A stretch of 52,917 nt of DNA from Vulcanisaeta sp. (GTDB lineage Archaea > Thermoproteota > Thermoprotei > Thermoproteales > Thermocladiaceae), in contig JAGDXB010000137.1 of assembly GCA_023256215.1 (NCBI GenBank), forward strand, positions 7,123-60,039, read 5' to 3'. The notes beneath the pieces are model-generated. The model searched no databases. It saw nothing but the letters and a program-made list of their open reading frames with translations, and had not been told where the DNA came from. The number at the start of each line of letters is the position of its first letter. Within the stretch, counting starts at the first letter, position 1. Positions 35,682 to 43,803 of this stretch are shown piece by piece. The position numbers were made by a program, and so were the translations under genes.

Positions 35682-36914
35682 TGGTACCTTACTTCTCTTT
35701 GGTGGCCTTGGTACAGCAACCCACAAAGCCCCAGATATGAAAGCTAGTATCAGTATTATTAATAATGCATGTTCTAAAGCACCAACCTGCCCATAAACCG
35801 GGACATAGTACTGAGCAAGCAATCCTGTCAGTAATGAACCTAACACATTACCGCCGGTCACAGCCCCATTCCACACGATTGATGTTGCCCAACTAACCTG
35901 CTCCCTTGGGAATAAATCACCTAGTACGGCCATGATTAATGGGAAGTTGCTTAATACGAACATTATCCCAAAGAAGGCAAATATTAGGTTACCCGTGTAT
36001 ATGAATGCTACGAAAAATGCTGCGAAGGCGAAGGTCGATAGAGATGCTATTAATCTTCTACCAACCCTATCACTTAACCAACCAAGTACTGGTTGTCCAA
36101 TTATTGCTGAAGCGAGCAAAATAGAGAGAATCTCACCATACTCAACACTTAATCTTATCTTAAGTACCCTGTTTATGTATATTCCAAGGAACGTCTGCAC
36201 ACCTTGCCCTGCAGTATTCCTAAGCAATGTTATTAAGAAGAGTAGGGCTATGAGCATTATGGAAATCCTTAATGAACGAGCATTAGACGCAGGATCGTCT
36301 CTCCTTTTCTCATATGCTTTAATATCGAACCTATAAATACCGTATAACAGCACAACCACACCAACCAATGCTGTAGTAAGGGATAGTATCCATAAGTTAT
36401 ATGCAGCACTTACGGCACCAATAAACACAAGTACTGAACCAATCAATGGATATAATGTCCTACCCAAGCTGCCAAAGGCGCCATTAATGCCGAGGGCGGT
36501 GCCGGCAGTTCCGCCATAGGTGATGGATAGTAATGCACTACCTATTGGGTGATAGTACGCGGCACCAACACCCGCAATAACAACGCCGACATATACAAGG
36601 AAAAGGTCGTGGATATAAAAGCCTATTGAAGAAAGCCCTATCGCGAATGCCCACAGGAACATACCAAGCGCCATAGCCTTCATATGCCCACCAAGCCACT
36701 TAATACTCATCGGCACTAGGGGGCTCGCCAAAGCAGAAATAGCGGCATAAAGCGAGGAGAGTAGTCCAATTATTGCATAGTTAACACCCATTTGATTAAG
36801 TATTGGTAATATTATACCAGGTATTAACCACATGTTTCCATCATTTATGAAATGGCCGATAGACGTTAAACCGAGTACGCTGATTCTGCCCTTGTCGTAT
36901 CGTTGTTGGTTCAT
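35670..36914 (-). CDS. MFS transporter
   Basis: About 414 aa from the ATG at 36914 (a longer frame to 36995 adds 27 residues that look unlike a membrane protein start). Twelve likely membrane segments; the inter-2/3 loop carries PMSIKWLGGH-type motif and the loop 8/9 motif GWLSDRVGRRL is clear. N-terminal ISVLGLTSIGHFINDGNMWLIPGIILPIL resembles the fosmidomycin-resistance-like MFS group. Substrate unknown. Neighbour of, and divergent from, a DsrE-like gene. Confidence 0.85.
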   Translation of the reverse strand: MNQQRYDKGRISVLGLTSIGHFINDGNMWLIPGIILPILNQMGVNYAIIGLLSSLYAAISALASPLVPMSIKWLGGHMKAMALGMFLWAFAIGLSSIGFYIHDLFLVYVGVVIAGVGAAYYHPIGSALLSITYGGTAGTALGINGAFGSLGRTLYPLIGSVLVFIGAVSAAYNLWILSLTTALVGVVVLLYGIYRFDIKAYEKRRDDPASNARSLRISIMLIALLFLITLLRNTAGQGVQTFLGIYINRVLKIRLSVEYGEILSILLASAIIGQPVLGWLSDRVGRRLIASLSTFAFAAFFVAFIYTGNLIFAFFGIMFVLSNFPLIMAVLGDLFPREQVSWATSIVWNGAVTGGNVLGSLLTGLLAQYYVPVYGQVGALEHALLIILILAFISGALWVAVPRPPKRSKVPLFG

Positions 36915-37023
36915 CAACGTTAGGGCGACCCTAATTTTAAAAACCAATCTCTGGAAACCACCTGTTATTAACAAATGAAAAGTCGAGAAACACATAAATT
37001 ACCAATGAATGTACGGTATCAAG

Positions 37024-37356
37024 ATGGCGAAGGTAGTATTCCTAATAATGAGTAGTGATATTAAATTTGACTTGGCAATGACTATGGCGGCAAACACCGT
37101 AGGCAGCGGTAGGTATGAGGACTTCAAGGTAATATTTTGGGGACCATCACAGGAAAGACTTCTGAGACTTGAGGGTCCTGTCAAGGATTACTTTGAGAAG
37201 CTGTTGAAGGCAGGCGCCATAGATAGTGCATGCATTAATTATGCCAGGAATAAGAACATTGAGGCGGAACTTACCAAACTAAACATAAAGCTCCACCCAG
37301 CGGGAGATAGGGTCGCATATTACATAAATAACGGATACCAAGTATTGGTATTTTAA
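37024..37356 (+). CDS. DsrE-like small sulfur-relay family protein
   Basis: About 110 aa from ATG 37024 (an in-frame ATG at 37009 is an alternative). The Rossmann-like pattern (AKVVFLIMSSDIKFDLAMTMAANTVGSGRYEDFKVIFWGPSQERLL) fits small DsrE/peroxiredoxin-like proteins. The conserved active cysteine position is uncertain; there is a Cys in SACINYARNK (about residue 75). Role in sulfur transfer is only a family-level guess. The 3' end overlaps a small opposite-strand frame. Confidence 0.65.
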   Translation: MAKVVFLIMSSDIKFDLAMTMAANTVGSGRYEDFKVIFWGPSQERLLRLEGPVKDYFEKLLKAGAIDSACINYARNKNIEAELTKLNIKLHPAGDRVAYYINNGYQVLVF

Positions 37357-37500
37357 CCAATTAAAACATCTTCTCTTTAGCTCTTCAATTAGTCTTAAAA
37401 CCTCTTCAATTGTTTTCTCATCTGTTACTGGTTCTCCACAAATAACTCTCTTACCTCTTTTGACGCCCCAGCAAATCTTTAAGCCATTGATTTGGGCCAT
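37279..37500 (-). CDS. Possible small protein, 73 aa
   Basis: A 73-codon frame beginning MAQINGLKICWGVKRGKRVICGEPVTDEKTIEEVL-like; the first about 47 residues have protein-like composition (three Cys, a Lys/Arg strand, an acidic helix), while the last 26 are antisense to the DsrE-like gene. A/T-rich sequence with TATA-like elements lies upstream (37515-37540). The convergent overlap of 78 nt is unusual and lowers my confidence. Confidence 0.4.
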   Translation of the reverse strand: MAQINGLKICWGVKRGKRVICGEPVTDEKTIEEVLRLIEELKRRCFNWLKYQYLVSVIYVICDPISRWVELYV

Positions 37501-38041
37501 AATTATTAATCAATTTAAGGTATAAAATCTCTTTTTAAAAAATCTAAATTTTATAAAAATATAAAAAGAGTTCAGTAAAAGTTTTAGCTTACTTTCATTT
37601 ATACATCGAGCTCAGACATTTAATGCAATTTATACAAGGGCATGATAGCTAACAAACTAAAAATCAGAATAGAAGTAGGTATAGAAATAGGTAATGAAGC
37701 TTGGCTTCAGTAAGTCATAACAATCTACCTAACAAGCCTGTACTGTACCATAACCAATTACTAAATAACACAATTTGAACTCTAAACAATGTTGTTAAGT
37801 TTAGAAACCCATCATTGTTATATCTAAGTGATCGTTATATATGGGGTATGTATCGCTTAAGCCGCACATGCATATCCATACTGATTCACCGCTTGGTGTT
37901 TTATACTCGTAAGGTCCCTTTGCCGTATGGAGTACTACTCTCACGTTAGGTATGTGCCAATTACGCCTTTAAAAAGGCCTGTCATATGTTCAGTGCATAT
38001 GAATACTAAAATGTTCCAAAATTAATGCAATAGTTAATTAC
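37501..38041. other. 541-nt spacer holding a CDGSH-like mini-gene
   Basis: The spacer is A/T-rich. 37801-37944 (minus) encodes the CDGSH-like protein listed separately. The rest (37501-37800 and 37945-38041) shows promoter-like A/T runs but no frame, tRNA or repeat I can support. Confidence 0.5.
37801..37944 (-). CDS. CDGSH-like mini-protein with a degenerate Fe-S motif
   Basis: A 47-codon GTG frame. Reading: a short beta-strand VRVVLHTAKGPYEYK, then SVWICMCGLSDTYPIYNDHL. This lines up with the CDGSH iron-sulfur motif (C-x-C-x2-S-x3-P-x-C-D-x2-H) in its first two cysteines, the serine, the proline and the final histidine, but the third cysteine is Tyr and one residue of the D-G-S-H part is missing. 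A strong TATA element (37967-37976) centred 26-27 nt from the GTG supports a real, leaderless gene; the frame is closed by a stop just upstream. It may bind a metal differently or be a decayed copy. Confidence 0.5.
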   Translation of the reverse strand: MRVVLHTAKGPYEYKTPSGESVWICMCGLSDTYPIYNDHLDITMMGF

Positions 38042-38962
38042 TTATTTTGCGTAAGCCTTTAGTAATTCTGTAAGGTCTGGGGTGTCCAGTGGTGTTAGGT
38101 AATTGATCCTTATTGACGCTACACGATTTCCTAAATCACATGCATCAGCCGGATCTAAACCACTCAGTATTCCCGCAATATAACCTGCATCGAAGGCATC
38201 GCCGGCGCCTACCGTGGTTATTACTTTAATTAGCGAATATGGCTTACATGTAATCACCCTATCTTTATCGACGAGCATTGCGCCTCTATTGCCGAGCTTG
38301 ATTACAAATACCTTACCTAACGTTCTTAATGAATTCAACACACTATCTAAAGATTGGTCAAATAGTCTCTCTGTCTCTTCCTCATTCATGAAAATCGTGT
38401 CTGCGAGACTAATCATGTTGATTAGGTCATCTTTATTATTCGATACATGCCCAACATCTAGAAATATCGGTATTTCGTAATTACGAGCAAGCGACATCAC
38501 GTGCGCAAATGTTGGGATTATGTCCTTAGTCAATGATGCGTAAAATGTATTAATGAATAATGCTCTTGCAGTTTTAATGACGTTCTCGTTAATGTCATTA
38601 ATAGACAAGTTTGCTCCAACGCCTAAATAGCCCAGGAATGCGTGATTGCCTTGTTCATCAATTATATTATTTGAGATTGTCGTATTGCCGTGAGTTCTCA
38701 CGGTAAAGTCTAAGTTGATTCCTAAGTCCTTAAGCATATTGAGCAGTAGTTCGGAGAACGCATCATCGCCAAATCTATCAATGACCATTACCTTAAAACC
38801 TAGTTTCCTAGCCATTATGGCTGTGGTGCAGGCACCGCCTGGTGATATTACCAATACGTCAGATAATGCTACGGCGCCTTTATCTATTGGTAAGCTACGA
38901 ACTCTATAGTAAATATCCAATACACAGTCAGAGACTACCGCTAAGTCAGGGTTATTGTTCAT
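38042..38962 (-). CDS. PfkB-family carbohydrate kinase
   Basis: About 306 aa from ATG 38962. PfkB signatures: N-terminal SPGGACTTAIMARKLGFKVMVIDRFGDDAF and C-terminal TTVGAGDAFDAGYIAGIL with the catalytic Asp (GAGDAF). It phosphorylates a sugar or nucleoside with ATP; the acceptor is not predictable (ribokinase, KDG kinase and nucleoside kinase are relatives). The start overlaps the upstream MFS gene by 11 nt, so they are likely co-transcribed: uptake followed by phosphorylation is a sensible guess. A longer frame (to 39043) is less likely. Confidence 0.88.
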   Translation of the reverse strand: MNNNPDLAVVSDCVLDIYYRVRSLPIDKGAVALSDVLVISPGGACTTAIMARKLGFKVMVIDRFGDDAFSELLLNMLKDLGINLDFTVRTHGNTTISNNIIDEQGNHAFLGYLGVGANLSINDINENVIKTARALFINTFYASLTKDIIPTFAHVMSLARNYEIPIFLDVGHVSNNKDDLINMISLADTIFMNEEETERLFDQSLDSVLNSLRTLGKVFVIKLGNRGAMLVDKDRVITCKPYSLIKVITTVGAGDAFDAGYIAGILSGLDPADACDLGNRVASIRINYLTPLDTPDLTELLKAYAK

Positions 38963-40193
38963 GATCCCACGCATCAATGCTAATGCCCTTACCGGTCTCA
39001 GTACCAACAAGGTACCAAACCAGCGATGAGATAAATCCCACACCGAATACTACGGCTATAGCGATGAAATAACTACTCATGGGTAGGTATGATGATAGGA
39101 AGATTATTGGTATTGAGCCACCTAACGAGATAACCCTAACAACCGCAGTATAGGATCCCCTACGCCTCGTAACCCAATACTCCGATTTAAGCGTATCCTC
39201 GCTTAACCAGTAGGTATTTACGAACATTGAAAACAGGACATACAAAAACCAAAAGAGAAGCTGGGGCTTACCTACAATGCTCATAACTAACCACACGAAT
39301 AATGACGTTATTAAGGTACCTAATGAGGATGTCAAGAGCATAACCCTCCTACTGATAAAGTCGGCAATCGCTCCCACAATAATACCCGATATAAACGCCG
39401 TTAATGAGAAGAAGAGGATAAGCCAGTTAGTGAGACTTGGGAAGTAGTATGGACCTAAAGTCAGTACAAGTAATGTGAAGCCTGCCGTGAATGACCAACC
39501 AATTAAACCTCCAATGATTATTCTAAGCCATAATGGAGGCATCTTTACACGGGTCATTCTCAAAGCACCGGTACTATCCACATTACCCATAGTCCTACTC
39601 CTTGATCTTAACCAATGTGGAGATTCAGGTATTCTAGTCCTTAGGAAGTACATCATTGGTACTATGATTATTAATGTCAAACCAAGGGCTAACCTCTGCA
39701 TAAATACGGAAGCATTAACCAAAGCCAACAAAGCAGCTAGTACACCGCCTAGATTGGCGAAATTAAGCACCTCATAAACAACCCGACTCCTAACGGTGCT
39801 GGGGAAATATTCGTGAGATGCAATCATTACGGTATTATACTCACCACCAACAGCCAGCATAAGTACTGCAATGAACAGCAAAAGAAGCGTGTAGCTACTG
39901 CTCAGAATTAAGCCAACTGCTCCAATGATGTACATGCCCAACGACAGGTATAAACTAGCCCTCCTACCAATGGCGTCCGATAATGGACCAATCACAACCG
40001 CACCAAGGAGTAACCATAACGGCGGCCATACAGATAGCAAGGCCACAAACGGCTTCGGTACAGTAACCCAGGATGATGCTATATAGGCTATGGAGTAGAT
40101 ATAAGCCTCAATTAAGGCGCTGAGTGAGAAAACCACGAAAATCATGGTATGCATGCGTGTCCACGATAAATCCATACTCCCTGCACTCATCAC
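38952..40193 (-). CDS. MFS transporter, possibly sugar or related solute
   Basis: 413 aa with twelve predicted membrane segments. Loop motif GPLSDAIGRRASLY (about 62-75) and the equivalent in the second half (GAIADFISRRVMLL, about 256) are MFS hallmarks. N-terminal half has the PLWLLLGAVVIGPLSD block as in sugar-porter relatives. Stop overlaps the PfkB kinase start by 11 nt. Substrate unknown; pairing with a PfkB kinase suggests a sugar or nucleoside. The start might be one of the first Mets (40193, 40190, 40175). Confidence 0.85.
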   Translation of the reverse strand: MMSAGSMDLSWTRMHTMIFVVFSLSALIEAYIYSIAYIASSWVTVPKPFVALLSVWPPLWLLLGAVVIGPLSDAIGRRASLYLSLGMYIIGAVGLILSSSYTLLLLFIAVLMLAVGGEYNTVMIASHEYFPSTVRSRVVYEVLNFANLGGVLAALLALVNASVFMQRLALGLTLIIIVPMMYFLRTRIPESPHWLRSRSRTMGNVDSTGALRMTRVKMPPLWLRIIIGGLIGWSFTAGFTLLVLTLGPYYFPSLTNWLILFFSLTAFISGIIVGAIADFISRRVMLLTSSLGTLITSLFVWLVMSIVGKPQLLFWFLYVLFSMFVNTYWLSEDTLKSEYWVTRRRGSYTAVVRVISLGGSIPIIFLSSYLPMSSYFIAIAVVFGVGFISSLVWYLVGTETGKGISIDAWDHEQ

Positions 40194-40233
40194 GAAGTAG
40201 GATAAACATCCTATTTAAAAGAAATACCATCCC

Positions 40234-40712
40234 TTATTGATACACAATCCTCTTTGTCTCATTCACTATTTCTTTGATCTTGTCAGCATAGGTAATTACA
40301 TCATCTATTGAGAACTTACCTTCACGAAACCCCCATACGTGAAGCAAGTATGCGTTGCTCTAGCCATTAGAGATCCAATCACTAAGTATTTTAGAAAGCC
40401 TACCGGCAGCCCTACTCAGCATGTACGTATACCATCTACCCTCCTTCAGGGCTTGCTGATGCTCTGGCAAATCGAATTTCTCAGCTAAAGCCTTGATACA
40501 CTCCTCAGCGGCTTTATACAGCTTCTCGCTAGCCTGTACCGGGTCACCTTTCTTATGTATTCTTCGTATTCCCTTACATAATCCTCCGCTATTTCAATCC
40601 TAAGTCTTACACCCTCAGACGGATCTCTCCTCGGTAATGCTTGTAATACTAGGTCCACTATATCAATACCATTCTCCTCAGCAATCCTGATTAACCTCTC
40701 AAGGGCATTCAC
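40234..40712 (-). pseudogene. PaREP1-family protein, frameshifted and with an internal stop
   Basis: Reconstructed from two frames. The first (75-codon frame from 40712) starts MNALERLIRIAEENGIDIVD and has LPRRDPSEGVRLRIEIAEDYVREYEEYIRK, the N-terminal block of PaREP1 proteins. After about one lost base near 40553 the next frame continues GDPVQASEKLYKAAEECIKALAE ... EGRWYTYMLSRAAGRLSKILSDW, with a TAG at 40360-40362 where Trp is expected, then NAYLLHVWGFREGKFSIDDV to a stop at 40234. PaREP1 proteins are HEPN-like, highly copied in Thermoproteales. Two lesions argue for decay, not recoding. Confidence 0.8.
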
Positions 40713-40773
40713 TGATATCTGATATATATGGTAATAGAAACAATTTAAGCCTTAATTCATTACTCAATTACAA

Positions 40774-41118
40774 ATGGAACTTATTAAGAGGGCAGAGGAT
40801 TGGTTGGAAATAGCAAAGCAGCAGCTCAACAGTGGTAAGTATTGGGCTGTTTGTTTCGCGGCACATCAAGCGGTGGAATTGTTCATTAAAGGCATCCTAT
40901 TTAATAATGCAGGTACATATCCCTTTACCCATAACTTAGTGCTATTATTAAAATCACTAAATCAAAATGCGCCGCCAAACGTAGTGGAGGCTTGTAATTT
41001 CCTAAATCCCCATTACACCGCATCACGCTATGGCGACGTATCTATGTACGATGAGGAGACAGCGAGACTTTGTCTATCGAAGGCTGAGGAGGTGATTGAA
41101 TGGTTAAAGACTTTGTAA
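40774..41118 (+). CDS. HEPN-domain protein
   Basis: 114 aa helical protein: RAEDWLEIAKQQLNSGKYWAVCFAAHQAVELFIKGIL and a C-terminal ETARLCLSKAEEVIEWLKTL block are typical of HEPN proteins paired with minimal nucleotidyltransferases. The catalytic R-x4-6-H motif of RNase HEPNs is not obvious, so nuclease activity is doubtful. It overlaps the nucleotidyltransferase gene by 19 nt. TATA at 40741-40750, 26 nt before the ATG. Confidence 0.88.
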   Translation: MELIKRAEDWLEIAKQQLNSGKYWAVCFAAHQAVELFIKGILFNNAGTYPFTHNLVLLLKSLNQNAPPNVVEACNFLNPHYTASRYGDVSMYDEETARLCLSKAEEVIEWLKTL

Positions 41119-41462
41119 GGGCTATGGAGGAATTAGTTAGTAAATATGATGAGCTATTTAATGCATTCTTATCGAAATTAATTGAGGAATTCCCTGACGT
41201 AACCATAGTACTATTTGGGTCGAGGGCTAGGGGTGATGCAAGGAGGTCAAGCGATTTTGATTTATTAATTATAACTGAAAGGAGGTTAACGTGGAGTGAT
41301 AGGGCTAGGATTTATGGCATGGCAGGTGAACTGCCAATAGATGTCTTTGTGATAAGTCCGATGGATCTAAGTAAACCATTGATAAGGCAGATGCTAAGGG
41401 ATGGTTGTAGAGTGATTCATGATCCAAGGAACTTAAATCCGTGTGGATTAGCTTCTCCTTAA
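41100..41462 (+). CDS. Minimal nucleotidyltransferase (MNT)
   Basis: 120 aa. Pol-beta type motif VLFGSRARGDARRSSDFDLLI (GS...DxD) about 37-57, and a possible third carboxylate in LPIDVFVIS (about 80). Pair with the upstream HEPN protein, overlapping by 19 nt. HEPN/MNT pairs act as type VII-like toxin-antitoxin modules in some archaea, where MNT modifies the HEPN protein; that role is inferred. Confidence 0.9.
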   Translation: MVKDFVRAMEELVSKYDELFNAFLSKLIEEFPDVTIVLFGSRARGDARRSSDFDLLIITERRLTWSDRARIYGMAGELPIDVFVISPMDLSKPLIRQMLRDGCRVIHDPRNLNPCGLASP

Positions 41463-41875
41463 CTCTCTGGCTGTATGTTCGCTAACATTAATAATTGCTT
41501 TGCCTTATCAGCGCCTAACGATAATGCGAGGTCAATGAGTTCCCTTAGATCCTGTTCTGCGTATAGCTCCTTTACTAGTGCAACGGCATTATCGGAACTA
41601 ACCTCCACGTACTTTACGCCACGTTCCTTATCTTCACCTTCGTAGAACCCAAAATCCCTCTTCATTCTTTCAATTATGGGTCTCCATAACTCATATTTGC
41701 GATAATTAAAGTTAAGTCTAATGGATTTGTTCTTGGTGTCTATAAGCCCATTATTTAGGATAACGATTAATAAGAACGCTAGGAAACCCTTTCTATCAAA
41801 TTTAACCACCTGTTCAATATCATCAACGACCTTATCAACAGTGTCTCTCGGCGTGCTTTTAGAACTCCTACCCAT
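41459..41875 (-). CDS. Uncharacterised archaeal protein
   Basis: 138 aa, no family recognised. Basic N terminus (GRSSKSTPRD), then an alternating helix/strand arrangement: FDRKGFLAFLLIVILNNGLI, a strand SIRLNFNYRKYELWRPIIERM, RGVKYVEVSSDNAVALVKELY, and a C-terminal helix rich in Ala/Leu. Length, codon use and a TATA-like element upstream suggest a real gene. Convergent with the MNT gene (4-nt overlap). Confidence 0.55.
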   Translation of the reverse strand: MGRSSKSTPRDTVDKVVDDIEQVVKFDRKGFLAFLLIVILNNGLIDTKNKSIRLNFNYRKYELWRPIIERMKRDFGFYEGEDKERGVKYVEVSSDNAVALVKELYAEQDLRELIDLALSLGADKAKQLLMLANIQPES

Positions 41876-42221
41876 ACTGCTTGGATTGGTGTCTCCTTTC
41901 TAAAGTATTGCTTTTTACGTGTCTTACTAAGAATGTCCGGAGCAGTAATTAAATAGAAACTGAAGTGTTAATCATGGCTTTCTATCATCATAAGACATTG
42001 AGTATTGTATGAGTCAAAGTGAGTCGAATCGTGTAGTGGACTCGTGGAATCCCATAAGCCATGCTAGTGAAGCAGTATTGGTTTAATGAATGGTTAACTC
42101 AGCTGAAGTTGAGAGGTATAGTAGTTTAACAGCGATGATTTGCTGTAATCAACTATAATGGAATGATAAAGCATTACCTAACATGGATTAGCATAACTTC
42201 TTCTTTTTAATTCAGGCTAAA
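41876..42221. other. 346-nt spacer, no gene supported
   Basis: I see only A/T-rich promoter-like sequence on both ends (TTCTTTTTAA at 42201-42210 before Pelota) and two small hairpins (CAGC...GCTG near 42131; CTCA...TGAG near 42104). No frame, tRNA or clear C/D box pair. Confidence 0.4.
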
Positions 42222-42233
42222 GTGATGTGTTGC

Positions 42234-43286
42234 GTGAGGATTAATTTTGGTAGGGATTGGATGGATTTCGTTGTGGAGGGTGAGGATGATCTGTACGTCA
42301 TTTACTTATTGATTGATCCGGGCGATATCATTTATGGCTGGACTGTTAGGGAGTTTAGGGGTAGGGAGGGTTCTAGGGGTGAGAGGGTTAGGATCTATGT
42401 TGGTCTCAGGGTTGAGGGTTTGGAGTACCATGCGTTTAGGGGTACGCTTAGGGTTAGGGGTGTGCTTATTGAGGTTCCTGAGTGGTTTGAAGGTGCTAAA
42501 GGTAGTCATCACACAATGGAGTTGTCCTATGGGCTTGAGTATAGGTTGGTTAAGCCTAGCGGTATTGATAAGGAATTCATTAATAAAGTGTTGGAGATGT
42601 TTAGTGGGGCTTCGGTAAGTGTTTTATTGGTTTCGGTCTCTATGGAAGAGGTTGCGGTTGCCCATATTCGTAGGTTTGGTAGGGAGTTGCTCGGTACAAT
42701 ACCAATACAGGGTGGTGGTAAGGAGGGCGAGGATTCACTTGATAGGTTTAGGAGGTCGCTCAAGAATGCGCTTATCCAGGTTAAGCAGTGGGCGCAGATC
42801 AGGAGGTCGACGCACATCGTGATTGTCGGTAATCATATGACTTTGTCAATTGCTAAGGATGTGATTAACGAGGAGTTGAGCAAATTAGGTATATCGATCA
42901 TTTATCACGAGCAGGGTGAGGGTGGTTTGGCAGGTATTTATGAGTTTGAGAGGGTTGGTGTTGATGTTCTTAGGAAGCTGAATATAAGTCTCGGACAGGA
43001 GTACGTGGACGAAGTATTCAGTAGGTTGGGTATGGGTAATGGGTTGGTTGCTGTGGGCCTTGACGAGGTTAGGAAGGCGCTTGAGTTTGGTGCTGTTGAA
43101 ACGATGATAGTCCTTGACGAGGCATATAAGGAGAGGGGTTATGAAATGAGGGAATTGGTTAGTATGGTGCTTAGGACTAGGGCTAACCTAGTGATTATAC
43201 CGTCAAGTACTGAGGGTGGTGAGAAGTTAAGGAACATTGGTGGCGTTGCAGCCTTGCTCAGATTTCCTATCTCCTCTCAGCCTTAG
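42234..43286 (+). CDS. pelA: Pelota (Dom34) mRNA surveillance protein
   Basis: About 351 aa. N-terminal Sm-like domain with DDLYVIYLLIDPGDIIYGWTVREFRG and RIYVGLRVEGLEYH, central domain with VSVSMEEVAVAHIRRFGRELLGTIPIQGGGKEGE, and the C-terminal L7Ae-like part. It rescues stalled ribosomes with ABCE1. GTG at 42234 fits a TATA element at 42201-42210 (26 nt) and would begin VRINFGRDW; ATG/GTG at 42225/42222 are alternatives adding three to four residues. The 3' end overlaps the convergent UPF0148 gene by 20 nt. Confidence 0.93.
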   Translation: MRINFGRDWMDFVVEGEDDLYVIYLLIDPGDIIYGWTVREFRGREGSRGERVRIYVGLRVEGLEYHAFRGTLRVRGVLIEVPEWFEGAKGSHHTMELSYGLEYRLVKPSGIDKEFINKVLEMFSGASVSVLLVSVSMEEVAVAHIRRFGRELLGTIPIQGGGKEGEDSLDRFRRSLKNALIQVKQWAQIRRSTHIVIVGNHMTLSIAKDVINEELSKLGISIIYHEQGEGGLAGIYEFERVGVDVLRKLNISLGQEYVDEVFSRLGMGNGLVAVGLDEVRKALEFGAVETMIVLDEAYKERGYEMRELVSMVLRTRANLVIIPSSTEGGEKLRNIGGVAALLRFPISSQP

Positions 43287-43662
43287 TTGTTTCAGCCTTT
43301 GGTGATCCCTGGTTTATTATCTGTGTTATCTTATCATAAGCCTCTAATATTAGAACCATTGATCTTACTAGTTCATTTATTCTATCAATGTCCTTAGTTT
43401 CCTTAAGTTCATTATTAATCATCACTAACCTCTCATAAAGCGTATCCCTAATATCCATAAGGCCGTACCTAATCATAACCTCCTTCTCCTCAGCATCAGA
43501 CCTAACAATAACGACGGGCCTATCACAATTAGCGCAGTAATACTCACCGGTCTTCAGCCTAAGTAATGGTGTTCCACATACTGGGCATGTATAGCTTGTC
43601 AGCGTTGCCCCAGCTCTGATTAATTGTGCCATTTTCTTTGCAACAAGGTCTTTAGTGCTCAC
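43267..43662 (-). CDS. UPF0148 / autoantigen p27-like zinc-ribbon protein
   Basis: 131 aa. N-terminal zinc ribbon: YTCPVCGTPLLRLKTGEYYCANCDRPVVIV (four Cys, two CxxC about 25-45), then a long helix. This matches the archaeal UPF0148 (Sjogren's syndrome/scleroderma autoantigen 1) family, whose function is unknown. GTG start; a minus-strand TATA (43684-43695) lies 26 nt upstream. It forms a 3' overlap with Pelota. Confidence 0.85.
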   Translation of the reverse strand: MSTKDLVAKKMAQLIRAGATLTSYTCPVCGTPLLRLKTGEYYCANCDRPVVIVRSDAEEKEVMIRYGLMDIRDTLYERLVMINNELKETKDIDRINELVRSMVLILEAYDKITQIINQGSPKAETTKAERR

Positions 43663-43718
43663 GATGCTTTGCTTCTCACTGCCTGCTTATAAACCCAACG
43701 AGTAGGTCTCGGCATTAG

Positions 43719-43728
43719 GTATTTATAG
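43719..43728 (+). promoter_or_regulatory. TATA element of the C/D sRNA
   Basis: GTATTTATAG, centred 26 nt before about 43750, next to the C box at 43751. It is divergent from the UPF0148 TATA at 43684-43695. Confidence 0.55.
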
Positions 43729-43746
43729 GGGATCGATAATTTAATG

Positions 43747-43803
43747 CCGAATGAAGAGTGACATGCCAACTGACCAATGAAGAATCCTGGGGTATCTGAT
43801 TGC
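43747..43803 (+). ncRNA. C/D box guide sRNA, dual guide
   Basis: Box C ATGAAGA (43751-43757), guide 1 (43758-43769), box D' CTGA (43770-43773), 3-nt spacer, box C' ATGAAGA (43777-43783), guide 2 (43784-43795), box D CTGA (43796-43799). Both guide spacers are exactly 12 nt, the archaeal norm, and boxes are well-formed (C/C' is the ATGAAGA variant of RTGATGA). A TATA is 26 nt upstream. By the D+5 rule guide 1 would place a 2'-O-methyl on the C of UUGGC(AUGUCAC) and guide 2 on the second C of AUACC(CCAGGAU). Targets in rRNA or tRNA are not checked. Confidence 0.85.

Noticed and set aside
40360-40362. TAG in the PaREP1 gene read as pyrrolysine.
   Set aside because: No pyrrolysine system is known in this lineage; a frameshift is also present, and relatives would have Trp there.
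42000-42200. C-box-like GATGAT and CTGA strings in the spacer before Pelota.
   Set aside because: Boxes are not spaced or ordered as in a C/D sRNA.
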